Positions 1 to 10,415 of a stretch of 64,000 bases of DNA are shown one piece after another. The position numbers and the translations under genes are program-made. Below the pieces are notes generated by a model. The model worked only from the letters and a program-made list of their open reading frames with translations. It did no database searches and was not told the DNA's origin. Each line of letters starts with the position of its first letter. Position 1 is the first letter of the stretch. The stretch lies in NCBI GenBank assembly GCA_951813535.1, contig OX638345.1, positions 1,671,158 to 1,735,157 on the forward strand, given 5' to 3'. This DNA comes from an uncultured Dehalococcoidia bacterium. Its GTDB lineage: Bacteria > Chloroflexota > Dehalococcoidia > Lucifugimonadales > UBA3495.

Positions 1-2334
1 GGACACGGAGGTGATCGCCTGCCCTTCGTCCGGGTCGCTGACCCGAAAGGTTTGGCCAATGTCGGAGATGTTCTCCGGGTGCGATATGGAGCTTGACCCG
101 GTGATCATCGGGAGATTGGAGGTGGTGTACCCGGCGGAAACCCAATCGGAGCTGCCTTCATGATTGGTGGCGCGCGCGCAGAAGGTGTGTTCGGTGTTTT
201 CGACGATGCCCATCCAGGTGTCGGTGGTGGCGTCGGCCGCCAGCAGCTTGACGCTGGCGTTCGGGCAGGCGCTGCCCGTGCCGGACGTCGTGTCAATGCT
301 GTCAAGCGGGGGCTTGCCTGTCATATCCGTTTCGGTGGGCAAGGTCCACGAGGCATTCACCGACGTGGGCCCCGGGGACACTGCGAGGTTGGTTGGCGGC
401 GGTGGAGGTTCATCCACGTCCGTAACGTCGATGGTGATGTCGAAAGTCACCGATTCTTCCTCGTTGTTGACCATGGTGGTTACAGTGGTTGAGATGGTGT
501 ATTGGGCGGTTTTCTCGTGGTCGTGTGTGCAATCGGCGCTGGTGTCATCGCTGGTGGTGAGGGCGCCGGTTTGGGAATATTCGCCTGAAGTGGAGAGGGT
601 GAAGCACTTGGTTTGCGCATTGTCGGAGTCCAGGCTCCAGACTTGGTTGCTTGGAAACTGGGATGTGGCACGCGCAAATCCAGTCAGCTCGGTGTCGGCG
701 CTCGAGTTTTCGGGCAGCGTAAAGACATTGGCCACGCCCTCAGCTTCCTGCCTGGTGACGGTGTCGATGGTCCCGTCCGGGAACAGGACGTAGAGGGTTT
801 CGTCGTCGTGCGTGGCAATGCTCATTGTGTCAACGTAGTTTTTGAAATCATCGTCAGCAGGTCGGTACTGGGTCTTGTTGAGGTCGAACCCGGTGGGTAT
901 GGTGTTAGCTGCGGAAATCTGGTACGCGATTGACCGACTGTTCTGGTTGGCCTGGAAATGAACGAAATCGCCGTCGCCGGTCACACGGCGCACACCAGCG
1001 ATGGAGGGTATTCGAGCCGTCTCACCGTCGGCAGGGGCTTCCACCGTGATGGTGTTATCGGATCTGGTGACGTCGTAGATTTCTCCGTAGCTAGCTCCGG
1101 CAACGTAGGCCTTGTTTTCGGTGAGGTACACGTCCTCAAAGTAGCCGTCTATGTCGTCGGACACGTTGATGTCCCGGGCGCTGACCCTGCGAAACGTAGC
1201 GGTGTCGTAGGCAAAGAGCAGGTTCCGCGCTCCGATGGCGTACCAGATGGTGTTGGCGACGGCGTTATTTGCGGCGTCATCGCCGAAGATGCCGTTACCG
1301 TAATGCACGGTCCCGGCTAGATCGTCGTATTCGATGGGAATATCCTTCGACTGGTTCCTGGTGATCGCCGTTGGGTCCTCGCCGATGTCGTGCGCCTCGA
1401 ACACCATCTTTTTGTTGTTTTTGACGTAGATCGAGGTCCCATCGGTCCACAGGTCGTCGAAGGTGGAGGTGAAGGTCGGAAGGTTGCAGAGGTTCTCGTG
1501 GACGCGTTCGGTGCGCGGACTCTCGGGGCTGAGGGTTGTGGTCTTGGTGTTGTCGCCCTGGGAGATGGTGAAACTCCAGGTTGTAGTGGTGACGCTGTTT
1601 TCGGTTACCTGGGTCTCAGTGACCGTGGCGGTGGTGTCGGCAGTGCTGCGACAAGAGAGGCGCAGATGTACCTCCTGACCGGGAACGCGGACCGTGGTTC
1701 CAGTGTCCCACGCCATGAGGAAATAAGTGTTTGGGATCAGAACGTAGTCGTAGGCACCGAAGGTGTATTTGGTCCCCGCAACGAGAGTGGTCGTCGTGGT
1801 CGTCGTGGTTGATGTGGTGCGGAAGTAAGGGAGGACCGGGTCGTCCTGAGAGTTGAGGCCAACAGCAGACCCCGAACCTGGCCCACTGGACAAGACCTGT
1901 GAGGAGGTGAAACCGTGCCCCCCGGGATTAGATGTCGGGAAGGCGCCGGCATGCGATGCGCCTGGCGTGGGCGTCCGAGCATGCATCATAGAATCTGGGG
2001 AAAATGCAGCAGGGGCCCGGGTTTGGGATGACAAAATGGGGAAGGGCCCGGGGTGGTGGGAAACCGTCAGGGCGCCATCGGACTCGGCTCCGCCTACGGA
2101 AGCCTTATCCACGGGGGCGGTGGCGAATCGGCTCCGCGCGTTGCCGGCGAGGGCGTCCGGGTAGGATTGAACCGAGATGCCGTTGCCTTCGGCAAAGACG
2201 GTAGCGGCGGCGATCAACAACAGCAACCCAGTGAGTGAAGCCGCGCGCAAAGCGACTAAAAGCGGCTTGGGTCCAACCCTCGGAACCTTGCGTTGAGCGG
2301 TCGGGAAGGAAGGTGGCTGGTCGATCTGTCGCAA
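1..2334 (-). CDS. Secreted multidomain cadherin/Fn3-like surface protein, N-terminal part
   Basis: This reading frame is open on the minus strand from 2334 to the left edge, so the protein is at least 778 residues and its C-terminus is missing. I start it at a TTG (2334-2332) because AAGGA lies five bases upstream and an in-frame TAA lies just before it. A basic stretch and a hydrophobic segment (about residues 27-47, LLVALRAASL then TGLLLLIAAATVFA) look like a signal peptide or anchor. A low-complexity Pro/Ser/Ala region follows, then a Thr-rich beta region, a propeller-like part (DDLWTDGTSIYV), a cadherin-like domain starting ENSSADTELTG, a proline linker, an Fn3 domain (PTNLAVSPGPTSVNASWTLP) and the start of another cadherin-like domain. 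A role in adhesion or cell-surface binding is inferred. No catalytic motif is visible. Confidence 0.8.
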   Translation of the reverse strand, partial: MRQIDQPPSFPTAQRKVPRVGPKPLLVALRAASLTGLLLLIAAATVFAEGNGISVQSYPDALAGNARSRFATAPVDKASVGGAESDGALTVSHHPGPFPILSSQTRAPAAFSPDSMMHARTPTPGASHAGAFPTSNPGGHGFTSSQVLSSGPGSGSAVGLNSQDDPVLPYFRTTSTTTTTTTTLVAGTKYTFGAYDYVLIPNTYFLMAWDTGTTVRVPGQEVHLRLSCRSTADTTATVTETQVTENSVTTTTWSFTISQGDNTKTTTLSPESPRTERVHENLCNLPTFTSTFDDLWTDGTSIYVKNNKKMVFEAHDIGEDPTAITRNQSKDIPIEYDDLAGTVHYGNGIFGDDAANNAVANTIWYAIGARNLLFAYDTATFRRVSARDINVSDDIDGYFEDVYLTENKAYVAGASYGEIYDVTRSDNTITVEAPADGETARIPSIAGVRRVTGDGDFVHFQANQNSRSIAYQISAANTIPTGFDLNKTQYRPADDDFKNYVDTMSIATHDDETLYVLFPDGTIDTVTRQEAEGVANVFTLPENSSADTELTGFARATSQFPSNQVWSLDSDNAQTKCFTLSTSGEYSQTGALTTSDDTSADCTHDHEKTAQYTISTTVTTMVNNEEESVTFDITIDVTDVDEPPPPPTNLAVSPGPTSVNASWTLPTETDMTGKPPLDSIDTTSGTGSACPNASVKLLAADATTDTWMGIVENTEHTFCARATNHEGSSDWVSAGYTTSNLPMITGSSSISHPENISDIGQTFRVSDPDEGQAITSVS

Positions 2335-2708
2335 AGTATTCCTTGTTTATCCACAGGGACGAACGGATCCAGGCGTCCAGGAAATGGCGCCCGTGCGACT
2401 GCGTGGTAATTCAGTGCGGATGCAGGCTGCTGGGCCCAATGGATTAGGCGATACTGTTCGGGGCCAACGTTTTTGTCGACACCAACGGAGCGTGATCTCC
2501 ACGCTTAAGGTCGGCGTCAGCGCCATCAGCGTCACGTTCGCTGTGAGCATCGTAAAAGCTATACCAACGCTACACACGCATCAGGTACGCTATGAGCATC
2601 GTCTAGATGGGCCGTTGCTGCACCGATGGCCAATATAAAGTAGAATATAATTGAATACAAGCCAGTTTTTGCTCACGCCTATTTGGTTTTGCTGCGGCGG
2701 AAGCTAAA
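2335..2708. other. Intergenic, no gene seen
   Basis: About 370 bases lie between the TTG-started secreted protein and the IS1380 end. The right part (2630-2665) is AT-rich compared with its surroundings and could hold a promoter. No conserved protein or RNA is recognised. Confidence 0.4.
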
Positions 2709-2828
2709 CCCCAATCCACCGAAGGGATGAGTTTGTCGGCATAGATAGGCGATAAGAAAGTGCTCCCTGCTGCGAGGATAATGGTTTGTGAAACAGCAAA
2801 CCGACCCGAAACAAGGAGCGCCCAAAAG

Positions 2829-3308
2829 ATGCTGCCACTTGAGCAGCCCGACCGCATCCAAGTCGCCTTTGATGACCACCGTCTGGTGGCCAACGCTGGG
2901 CTGATCCTTCCGGTCACCCTGGCCCAGCGCCTGGGTCTGCGTGAACTCGTCGACAACCACGTTGACCTGGGAGATGCGCCGGGGCGGGCGGACGCGGGCG
3001 ACAAGCTGCTGGCGTTGGTGGCATCGGCGCTGGCCGGTGGCGACTGCATCGACGATGCCGATGCGCTGCGGCCTGGCGGGACCGAGCAGGCGCTGGGTTG
3101 TGTCGTGAAAGCGCCGTCCACGCTGGGGACCTTCCTGCGCAGTTTCCGGTGGGGGCACGTGCGCCAGCTGGACCGGGTGAGCCGGGAGGCACTGGCTCGG
3201 GCCTGGGCGGCTGGGGCCGGACCGGGCGATGATCCGTTGACCATCGACCTGGACTCCACCGTCTGCGGGACCCATGGGCTCGCCAAGGCGGGTGCGCAGC
3301 GCCACAAC
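2829..3308 (+). pseudogene. IS1380-family transposase, N-terminal half (copy 1)
   Basis: This encodes about 160 residues starting at ATG 2829, chosen because AAGGAG lies ten bases upstream; an ATG at 2781 is in frame but has a weaker site. The sequence (LEQPDRIQVAFDDHRLV, then DALRPGGTEQ) is the N-terminal half of an IS1380 DDE transposase. The first catalytic aspartate lies in IDLDSTVC. The frame is cut after RHN by the IS110 element and resumes at 4257. It differs from copy 2 at roughly 9 percent of residues. Confidence 0.85.
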
Positions 3309-4256
<948 letters not shown>

Positions 4257-5126
4257 TACGCTGGCCAGCGGGGCTATCACCCGCTTCTTGCCGTCGCCGC
4301 CGGCACCGGCGATGTGCTGATGGCACGGCTGCGCCAGGGCCGGTCCAACACGGCCCGGGGCGCCGCCCACTTCCTGCGGGAGACGGTGAGCCGTGTGCGC
4401 CACGCCGGAGCGACCGGTCAGCTCACCGTGCGGGCCGACCGCGGCTTCTACACCCACGCCATCGTCGCCGTCTGCCGCAAGGCGAAGGTCCGCTTCTCCA
4501 TCACCGTCCGCCAGCACGCCAGTTTGCGGAACATCATCGAGGCCATACCCGAGGCCGACTGGACGCCCATCCCCTACTGGATGGAGGGCGCCGACGACGT
4601 GGCCGAGACTGCATACACGCCCTTCGAGAGCAAACCCGACGCAGCCCCGGTGCGGCTCATCGTCCGGCGGGTGAAGCCCACGCCCGGCTCCCAACTTGCC
4701 CTCTTCACCATCTACAGCTATCACGCCTTCATCACCGACCGCGCGGGCGACACCCTGGACCTGGAGGCCGACCATCGCCGCCACGCCGAGATCGAGAACG
4801 CCATCCGCGACCCCGCATCAAGTGCGGCGCAGGCTCTGAAATACGGCGTGGGTCTCAACCATCTCCCTTCGGGCCGCTTCCCCGCCAACGCCGCCTGGCT
4901 GGCCGTCCAAGTCATGGCCCACAACCTGGCACGCCGGACCGCGCGCATCGGTCTGCGCGAGCCGGTGTCCACCACTAAAACCCTGCGGCGGCGCTTCTTC
5001 TCCCTCTCCGGACGGCTCACCCGCAAGGCACGCTGCCTCATCCTGCATCTTCCCCAGGACTGGCCCTGGCAGAACCAGTTCAGCAACGCCCTGGCCCGAT
5101 TGCGCGCCCTGCCACTCCCGTCCTGA
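4257..5126 (+). pseudogene. IS1380-family transposase, C-terminal half (copy 1)
   Basis: This is the 289-residue continuation of the transposase that begins at 2829. It resumes with YAGQRGYHPLLA and contains the second and third catalytic positions (RADRGFY aspartate and the glutamate in HAEIENAIRD). It also carries PASSAAQA between IRD and LKYGVG, which copy 2 shares. Joined to the N-terminal half it would be a full-length 449-residue protein, so precise excision of the IS110 element would restore the gene. Confidence 0.85.
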
Positions 5127-5390
5127 CCGCGCCCTCGGCGTCTGCCGGTCCACCGACTACCCAACTACCTGCCGGATCTGCGCCAGGCTGGCCGCAGCGT
5201 GACTCCTGCTCCAATCTGGCCGATGATCTCGCCCGTCGCCGCTGCTGCGGCACGTCAAAAATCCCCTTCGCCTCGCTGACCAACTTAGCGCACATCCCAA
5301 TCTATCGGCACCAGCGCTCTGTAGTCTCGTTTCCACGCCGCTCATCCTTGGTCCAACCGACACGACCGCATCTCTTCGGTGGATTGGTGT

Positions 5391-6041
5391 TTAGTCAGAG
5401 TCGTGGGCTTCCCTGACAACAGGTTGCTGGGCGCCTCGCACCAGGACTTCGGTCACGACGAAATTGCCAATTTGCACCGGTATGCCCCGGGCATCGTCCG
5501 CGAAAACGAAGGTGCTCTTTCCCTCCGAGAGATCCCAGCCGGATGCGCGTTCCGTGCAGTCGTCGTCGAAGCAGACCTTGGTGGTGGTAGCCACCTTCTC
5601 AGCTGGCTTCCCAAGAATGCTTTCGAGGACCGCAATGGGAATTGGCATAAAGCCGCCCCGAGGTATCATGACCACCCCTTTCGGAATCGTCTCGGTGGAA
5701 GTCCGGCCAGTTATTGCATCGTATTCCGCATAGACGCGCCCGTCCAACTTCTGATAGCTGCCGGCATTGTTGAAAGTCCCCACGCTAACCACGATATCGT
5801 CGGCCTCGATCACCTCCTCAATCCACGATGTCCGCGACTTGTAGGTCAATTGACGGACTTCTCCGATAGACCTACCGCTTACCGCGGCCTCGACGTTGTA
5901 CTTCATAACCAATGGCGGCCAGTCGTTGGGTTCCGCCCGAGCCTGGTTCGCCCAGGCAACGATCCCAATTGTCGCCCCACCGACGACCAGGATGATCGCC
6001 AAAACGGCCCACCGGTTGAATTTCCCCATCAATTCTTGCAA
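5391..6041 (-). CDS. Membrane-anchored or secreted protein of unknown function
   Basis: The protein has 216 residues. A TTG at 6041 is preceded by GGAGGAG at a normal distance; an in-frame ATG at 6029 lacks such a site. Residues 10-32 form one hydrophobic helix (WAVLAIILVVGGATIGIVAW) and the rest would be outside the membrane. I do not recognise the family. The body is beta-rich (VIEADDIVVSVGTFNN) with one CFDDDC cysteine pair. The stop codon falls inside the IS1380 right-end region, so the natural C-terminus may have been cut off by the insertion. Confidence 0.65.
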   Translation of the reverse strand: MQELMGKFNRWAVLAIILVVGGATIGIVAWANQARAEPNDWPPLVMKYNVEAAVSGRSIGEVRQLTYKSRTSWIEEVIEADDIVVSVGTFNNAGSYQKLDGRVYAEYDAITGRTSTETIPKGVVMIPRGGFMPIPIAVLESILGKPAEKVATTTKVCFDDDCTERASGWDLSEGKSTFVFADDARGIPVQIGNFVVTEVLVRGAQQPVVREAHDSD

Positions 6042-6189
6042 CAGTTTTCACTCCTCCCGCTCCGATGCGCGTATCACCCCATGCAAGGCCGGTGGGGAGA
6101 ACCGGCAAGTTACCAATCAGGATTCACGCACCGGTTGTGTCCACTGTGCTTCAGCGCATCATCCGCCTTCGCCCCTCTGGACACGCCCT

Positions 6190-6702
6190 TCAGAACTTGG
6201 CGCAGGACCTCCACAGAGCGGCGTTGCGCCTTGGAGTCAGGGGCCGGATGTCAAACGACGAACGGCCGCGGTTGAGGAACCAGAGCGGGTGGGCCAAAAT
6301 CTGCGCCAGGGTCGCCTCATGCACGAAGATCCCGTCGGCAACCAGGATACGCGCAATTTCCCGGAGAACTGCGTCAGTGTCCGCCACCCGTTGGCAGGTC
6401 CCGAAATCCACCACCACGTCGAACGATGCGTCGATGAACGGCATCCGGTAAGCGTCGGCATGGACCAGACTGGCAGTGATCCGTTTTTCCCTCAGCATTC
6501 CAGCCGCCCGGGACAGGGCATCCGTCGATATATCAATCCCGGTTAGGCCGACGGGTGGGCAGTGTCTGGCCAGGGCCGGCAACGCGACGCCGTTCCCGCA
6601 TCCGATTTGCAGCACGCGTTTGCCCGTAGGCAATGACAACAGCCGCGTCATGGCCGGGACTTCAAGGAGACCGTGCAGACCGTCCCGCCAGGACGGTTTC
6701 AT
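6190..6702 (-). CDS. Class I SAM-dependent methyltransferase
   Basis: A 170-residue methyltransferase-fold protein. SAM motif I is VLQIGCGNGVALP (about residues 30-42), the acidic strand-2 end is GLTGIDIS, and motif IV-like DVVVDFGTCQRV follows. It lacks a C-terminal specificity domain, so the substrate cannot be named. AGGGA sits before the ATG. The family often matches class I methyltransferase domain-containing proteins of unknown substrate. It is a single gene between the secreted protein and a long non-coding stretch. Confidence 0.75.
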   Translation of the reverse strand: MKPSWRDGLHGLLEVPAMTRLLSLPTGKRVLQIGCGNGVALPALARHCPPVGLTGIDISTDALSRAAGMLREKRITASLVHADAYRMPFIDASFDVVVDFGTCQRVADTDAVLREIARILVADGIFVHEATLAQILAHPLWFLNRGRSSFDIRPLTPRRNAALWRSCAKF

Positions 6703-7331
6703 CGCCAGTCCCTATTCAACAACACACGATGAGCCCAACAAATACCTCTGGGTGAAGGTTTTCAGAGGTAATCCCGACGAGCGTTTCGGCCCGAATGAAA
6801 CAACTTGTGCGCGCAGCCGCCCGTTGACTGTCGGAACCTACTCTCAAAGGTCTGCCATCACAATCCCGAACTCGTCCGCGACTCTCTGCAGGTTTCCGAC
6901 TGCGAGCCTGCCTACCCACCGAGTTACGCGCAACCATGTATATTTCGGACCCTCCCCCTGACTGCTCGATTTTGGCCGCATTCTACATCGCGCGCGTTAG
7001 CAACAAGCGAAGGCCGTGGGTTATGCTCAACGCCAAACCTTGCCGTGCTGCCGTGCCCACCGGCAAATGGCGTATCCATTTCGCCAAATGACTCAGCGCA
7101 CTTCATCTTGGCTCCAGTTCAGTGTGGTAGGCTTTTGCCCGCGCCCAGGGCCGGTCGAAAAAACGGTGAGAGCAGCGTCGGTAGCGTAATAACACATACG
7201 GGCGCCAGCGCTCAGGTTCTGCGATAACCTGAACCCATCGAGCGGAGCGCGCCATTCTGGCGTCCACGGCCACCGTCATCGCAAGATGATTGTGCCGCTC
7301 GCCGAAACGCCGGTTCGGTTACAGGTTGCGG
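6703..7331. other. Non-coding stretch, nothing recognised
   Basis: About 630 bases upstream of the DUF2339 gene. Only short frames without ribosome binding sites occur. It should contain the DUF2339 promoter, but no clear -35/-10 pair stands out. Confidence 0.35.
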
Positions 7332-10300
7332 ATGCTCAATTTTCTGCGGAGCTTGAACCCATGGCCAAAGTGTGTCGTATGTGGTGAACCGGCACCGGTC
7401 GGTTCAAACCTCTGCCTGAACCACCGGGACCAGAATGGCCCGTTGCATCCTGACGGCGGCTCGGCATCCGATCCTGAGTACGAACCCGGAGCGATCAACT
7501 TGCGTGAGGTCAACTGCCCGTTCTGCGCGACGACGAACTCGCGGGTTGCGCCGTTCTGCACCAATTGCGGAAGCGCATTGCCCATGCCCGGCGGTGTGGA
7601 TAGCGATCCATCCAGACGGGATGCAGACCCGGTTTCCCGGCAGGAACTGCAGACTGAGATCGACGAGTTGCGCACCATTTTGCGGGATGCCTCTGGTCGC
7701 CTGCTTTATCTGCAGCGCAATCTGAATCGGCTGGATCCTGAAACGGAAACTGGGGCGCCCCAGGAGACCGCGCCCGCTGCAGAGCCCCCGCAGGCCCAAA
7801 CGGAGCCGACCGGAGTCGGCTCTTCTGTCGCGCCGGTAGTCACTGCAATGGGTCCCGCGGAATCGGTTCCTGCGGTCTCCCCAGCGGCTCAGGCCGCCGC
7901 CCCGGCAGCCGCGACTTTTGCTGCTGATCGGGCCGATGGCGGAGGCTGGCCCGTATTCAGCCCATCCTTCGACTGGGAACGACTGCTGGCCCGAAACTGG
8001 TTTGCCATCATCGGCGCGGTGGCCCTGGTCGTGGGCATCGGCTTCTTCCTGAAGCTGGCCTTCGACAACAATTGGATCGGCGACACCGGCCGTATTGTCC
8101 TGGGCGTGGCGCTGGGGTTGGCGCTATTGGGAGTGGGCGAATATGCCCAACGCCGCGTGCCCATCTGGGCGCAGCCGGTGACGGCGGCCGGCGCGGTCAT
8201 CCTCTACCTGTCCATCTACGCTGCTTTCGGACTGTACCAGCTGATCCGTCCCGACGTGGCGCTGCTGTTCCTGGCCCTGGTGGTGGCGCTGGCCGCTCTC
8301 CTGGCGCTGCGGTACGAGTCCATCATAATTGCGCTGCTGGGCATAATCGGCGCGTTCCTGGCCCCGGCTCTGCTGGGCACGGACCTGCCCGACGTGCGCC
8401 TGGCCCTGGCCTACATCCTGGTGGTGGACGCCGGCATTCTGGCGATTTCCACCTTCCGCAACTGGCGGTGGTTCAACTTGGTGGGGTGGGCTGGCACGTA
8501 CGGGGTGTTCTTCTTCTGGACCAGCCGATTCTCCGATTACGACCCCGTGATGGCGCAGATCGGACTCAGCGGGATGTTCCTCATCCTGGCCGGCGCTACG
8601 AGCCTATTCCACCTGCTGTGGCGGCGTGTGCCCGGCATCCCCGATCTGGCGCTGATGACGCTGAACGCGGTGGCGTTCTTTGGCCTCACCTACCACGTTC
8701 TCTGGGATGACTATCGGGAATGGTTCGGCCTCATTGCCCTGGGGCTGTCTCTGTTCTACGCGCTGATCGCCTTCGCCGCCATCCGCCGGCCGTCTACGCC
8801 CGCCGAAATGGCGATATTTGCGCTGCCCATCGCCATCGTCTTTCTCACCATCGCGGTGCCTCTCCAGCTCACGGGCGTGTGGATCACCGTGGCCTGGGTA
8901 GCCGAGGGCGCGGCGTTGGTCGGCACCGCTTTCCTGCTGGGCAGGTGGCAGATGCGGGCCTTTGGCCTGGGCGTGCTGGCCGTCGGTCTGGGGCACCTGG
9001 TGGTGATCGATCTGCTGATGCAAGGCGGCCGGATCAACCTGGACGACTTCGTTCCCATACTCAACGAGCGGTTCCCCATCATGGCGGCCACGGTGGTCGC
9101 CCTGTACGCCGCCGCGTTCCTATACCGGTTCTACCGTGAGCGGCGGGAACGGTGGGAGGAGTTCGTCCTCTGGCCGCTGCTGGGCATCGCCAACGCGCTG
9201 ACCGTCACCGCGCTGAGCCTGGAGCTGGTCAGCTATTTCGACAGCCGATCGCATGCCGATGCGGGCGCAGCCTACCGTTCGGCGGCTCAGGCGACCGACA
9301 ACGTCAAATACCTGTCCCTCACCGCGCTCTGGGCGATATACGCCGCCATTCTGTCGGCTGTTGGGCTGTGGCGACGCTGGCATCTGGTGCGTTGGGCTGG
9401 GCTGGCGCTTTTGGCTTTGGCGGTATTCAAGTTGATCGCAGTCGACACCATCGCGGTGATACCCGTCACCGTGGGTTTCATCCCGGTGCTGAATCCTCAT
9501 TTTCTGACCGGTGCACTGGTCGTCGCTCTGCTGTCCGTCCTGGCCTGGTGGTTCCGGCGTGAAACGCTGCGCTCGGTGGGGTATCAATGCTACGCGTTCC
9601 TGGCATTGGTCGTATCGGCCAACTTCGTCGCTCTGTGGGTGTTGAACCAGGAGGTCATCCACTACTTCGACAGCCGAGCCGCCCAGCTTCAGCCCCACCT
9701 GGGCTTCGAGTATGAGGCACGGGTCGCGATCAACGCCAAGCACCTGGCCATGACCTACCTTTGGTCGATGTATGGCGCGGCCGCCATAGCTATCGGGCTG
9801 TGGCGACGCATCCCGCTCGTCCGGTGGGCCGGACTGGCCATCCTGGCGCTGGCCGGGCTCAAGTTGGTGGCGTTCGACACGTTTATGGCCGTTTTGATTT
9901 CCCAAGAATTCGTTCCGGTTCTGAACCCGCATTTCGTGGCGTTCGTGGTGGCAATCGCGCTGATGCTGGGGTTCGCCTGGTGGCACCGGCGCGCCCGCCC
10001 CGCCCCGAGCCGCTTTGAAACGTACGTCATTCCAGGATTGCTGGTGGCGGCAAATGTTGTCGCGCTGTGGGGGTTGACCCTGGAAGCGGTCCACTACTTC
10101 GACGTCCGAGCTGACCGTTCGGGCACCGACACCTTCAGCGCCAAACAACTCTCGTTGACCGTGTTGTGGGCGGTGTACGCGGTCGGAGTGATCGGCGTGG
10201 GCATCGCCCGCCAGTCCAGCCGGATCCGCCTGGCCGGCATCGCGCTCTTGGGGGTGCCGTTGGTCAAGCTTTTCGGGTTCGACATTTTCCTGCTGGAACG

Positions 10301-10415
10301 GGAGTACCGCGTCGCCGCGTTCGTCATCCTGGGCGTCCTCATGCTGGGCACGGGTCTGGTCTACCAGCGTTACAGCCAGGCCGTGAGGGGGTTCCTCTTT
10401 GGGCAGCCGGTCTGA
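7332..10415 (+). CDS. DUF2339 polytopic membrane protein with N-terminal zinc ribbons
   Basis: About 1,027 residues from ATG 7332; an upstream TTG at 7290 is also in frame but has no ribosome binding site. The N-terminus carries two zinc-ribbon type cysteine pairs (CVVCGEPAPVGSNLC and CPFCATTNSRVAPFCTNCG). A short coiled-coil (RQELQTEIDELRTILRDASG) and a Pro/Ala-rich linker follow. From about residue 220 (NWFAIIGAVALVVGIGFFLK) to the end there are more than twenty hydrophobic helices in repeated units. This is the layout of DUF2339 proteins. Their function is unknown; a cell-envelope role is usually supposed. The next gene, DUF3999, overlaps its end by 17 bases, and the two families are commonly found side by side. 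Confidence 0.85.
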   Translation: MLNFLRSLNPWPKCVVCGEPAPVGSNLCLNHRDQNGPLHPDGGSASDPEYEPGAINLREVNCPFCATTNSRVAPFCTNCGSALPMPGGVDSDPSRRDADPVSRQELQTEIDELRTILRDASGRLLYLQRNLNRLDPETETGAPQETAPAAEPPQAQTEPTGVGSSVAPVVTAMGPAESVPAVSPAAQAAAPAAATFAADRADGGGWPVFSPSFDWERLLARNWFAIIGAVALVVGIGFFLKLAFDNNWIGDTGRIVLGVALGLALLGVGEYAQRRVPIWAQPVTAAGAVILYLSIYAAFGLYQLIRPDVALLFLALVVALAALLALRYESIIIALLGIIGAFLAPALLGTDLPDVRLALAYILVVDAGILAISTFRNWRWFNLVGWAGTYGVFFFWTSRFSDYDPVMAQIGLSGMFLILAGATSLFHLLWRRVPGIPDLALMTLNAVAFFGLTYHVLWDDYREWFGLIALGLSLFYALIAFAAIRRPSTPAEMAIFALPIAIVFLTIAVPLQLTGVWITVAWVAEGAALVGTAFLLGRWQMRAFGLGVLAVGLGHLVVIDLLMQGGRINLDDFVPILNERFPIMAATVVALYAAAFLYRFYRERRERWEEFVLWPLLGIANALTVTALSLELVSYFDSRSHADAGAAYRSAAQATDNVKYLSLTALWAIYAAILSAVGLWRRWHLVRWAGLALLALAVFKLIAVDTIAVIPVTVGFIPVLNPHFLTGALVVALLSVLAWWFRRETLRSVGYQCYAFLALVVSANFVALWVLNQEVIHYFDSRAAQLQPHLGFEYEARVAINAKHLAMTYLWSMYGAAAIAIGLWRRIPLVRWAGLAILALAGLKLVAFDTFMAVLISQEFVPVLNPHFVAFVVAIALMLGFAWWHRRARPAPSRFETYVIPGLLVAANVVALWGLTLEAVHYFDVRADRSGTDTFSAKQLSLTVLWAVYAVGVIGVGIARQSSRIRLAGIALLGVPLVKLFGFDIFLLEREYRVAAFVILGVLMLGTGLVYQRYSQAVRGFLFGQPV

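Noticed and set aside
164-793. Plus-strand frame of 209 codons at the left edge
   Set aside because: It is the complement of a clear minus-strand secreted protein with cadherin and Fn3 patterns; the plus-strand translation has no domain and is Val/Ser-biased as shadows are.
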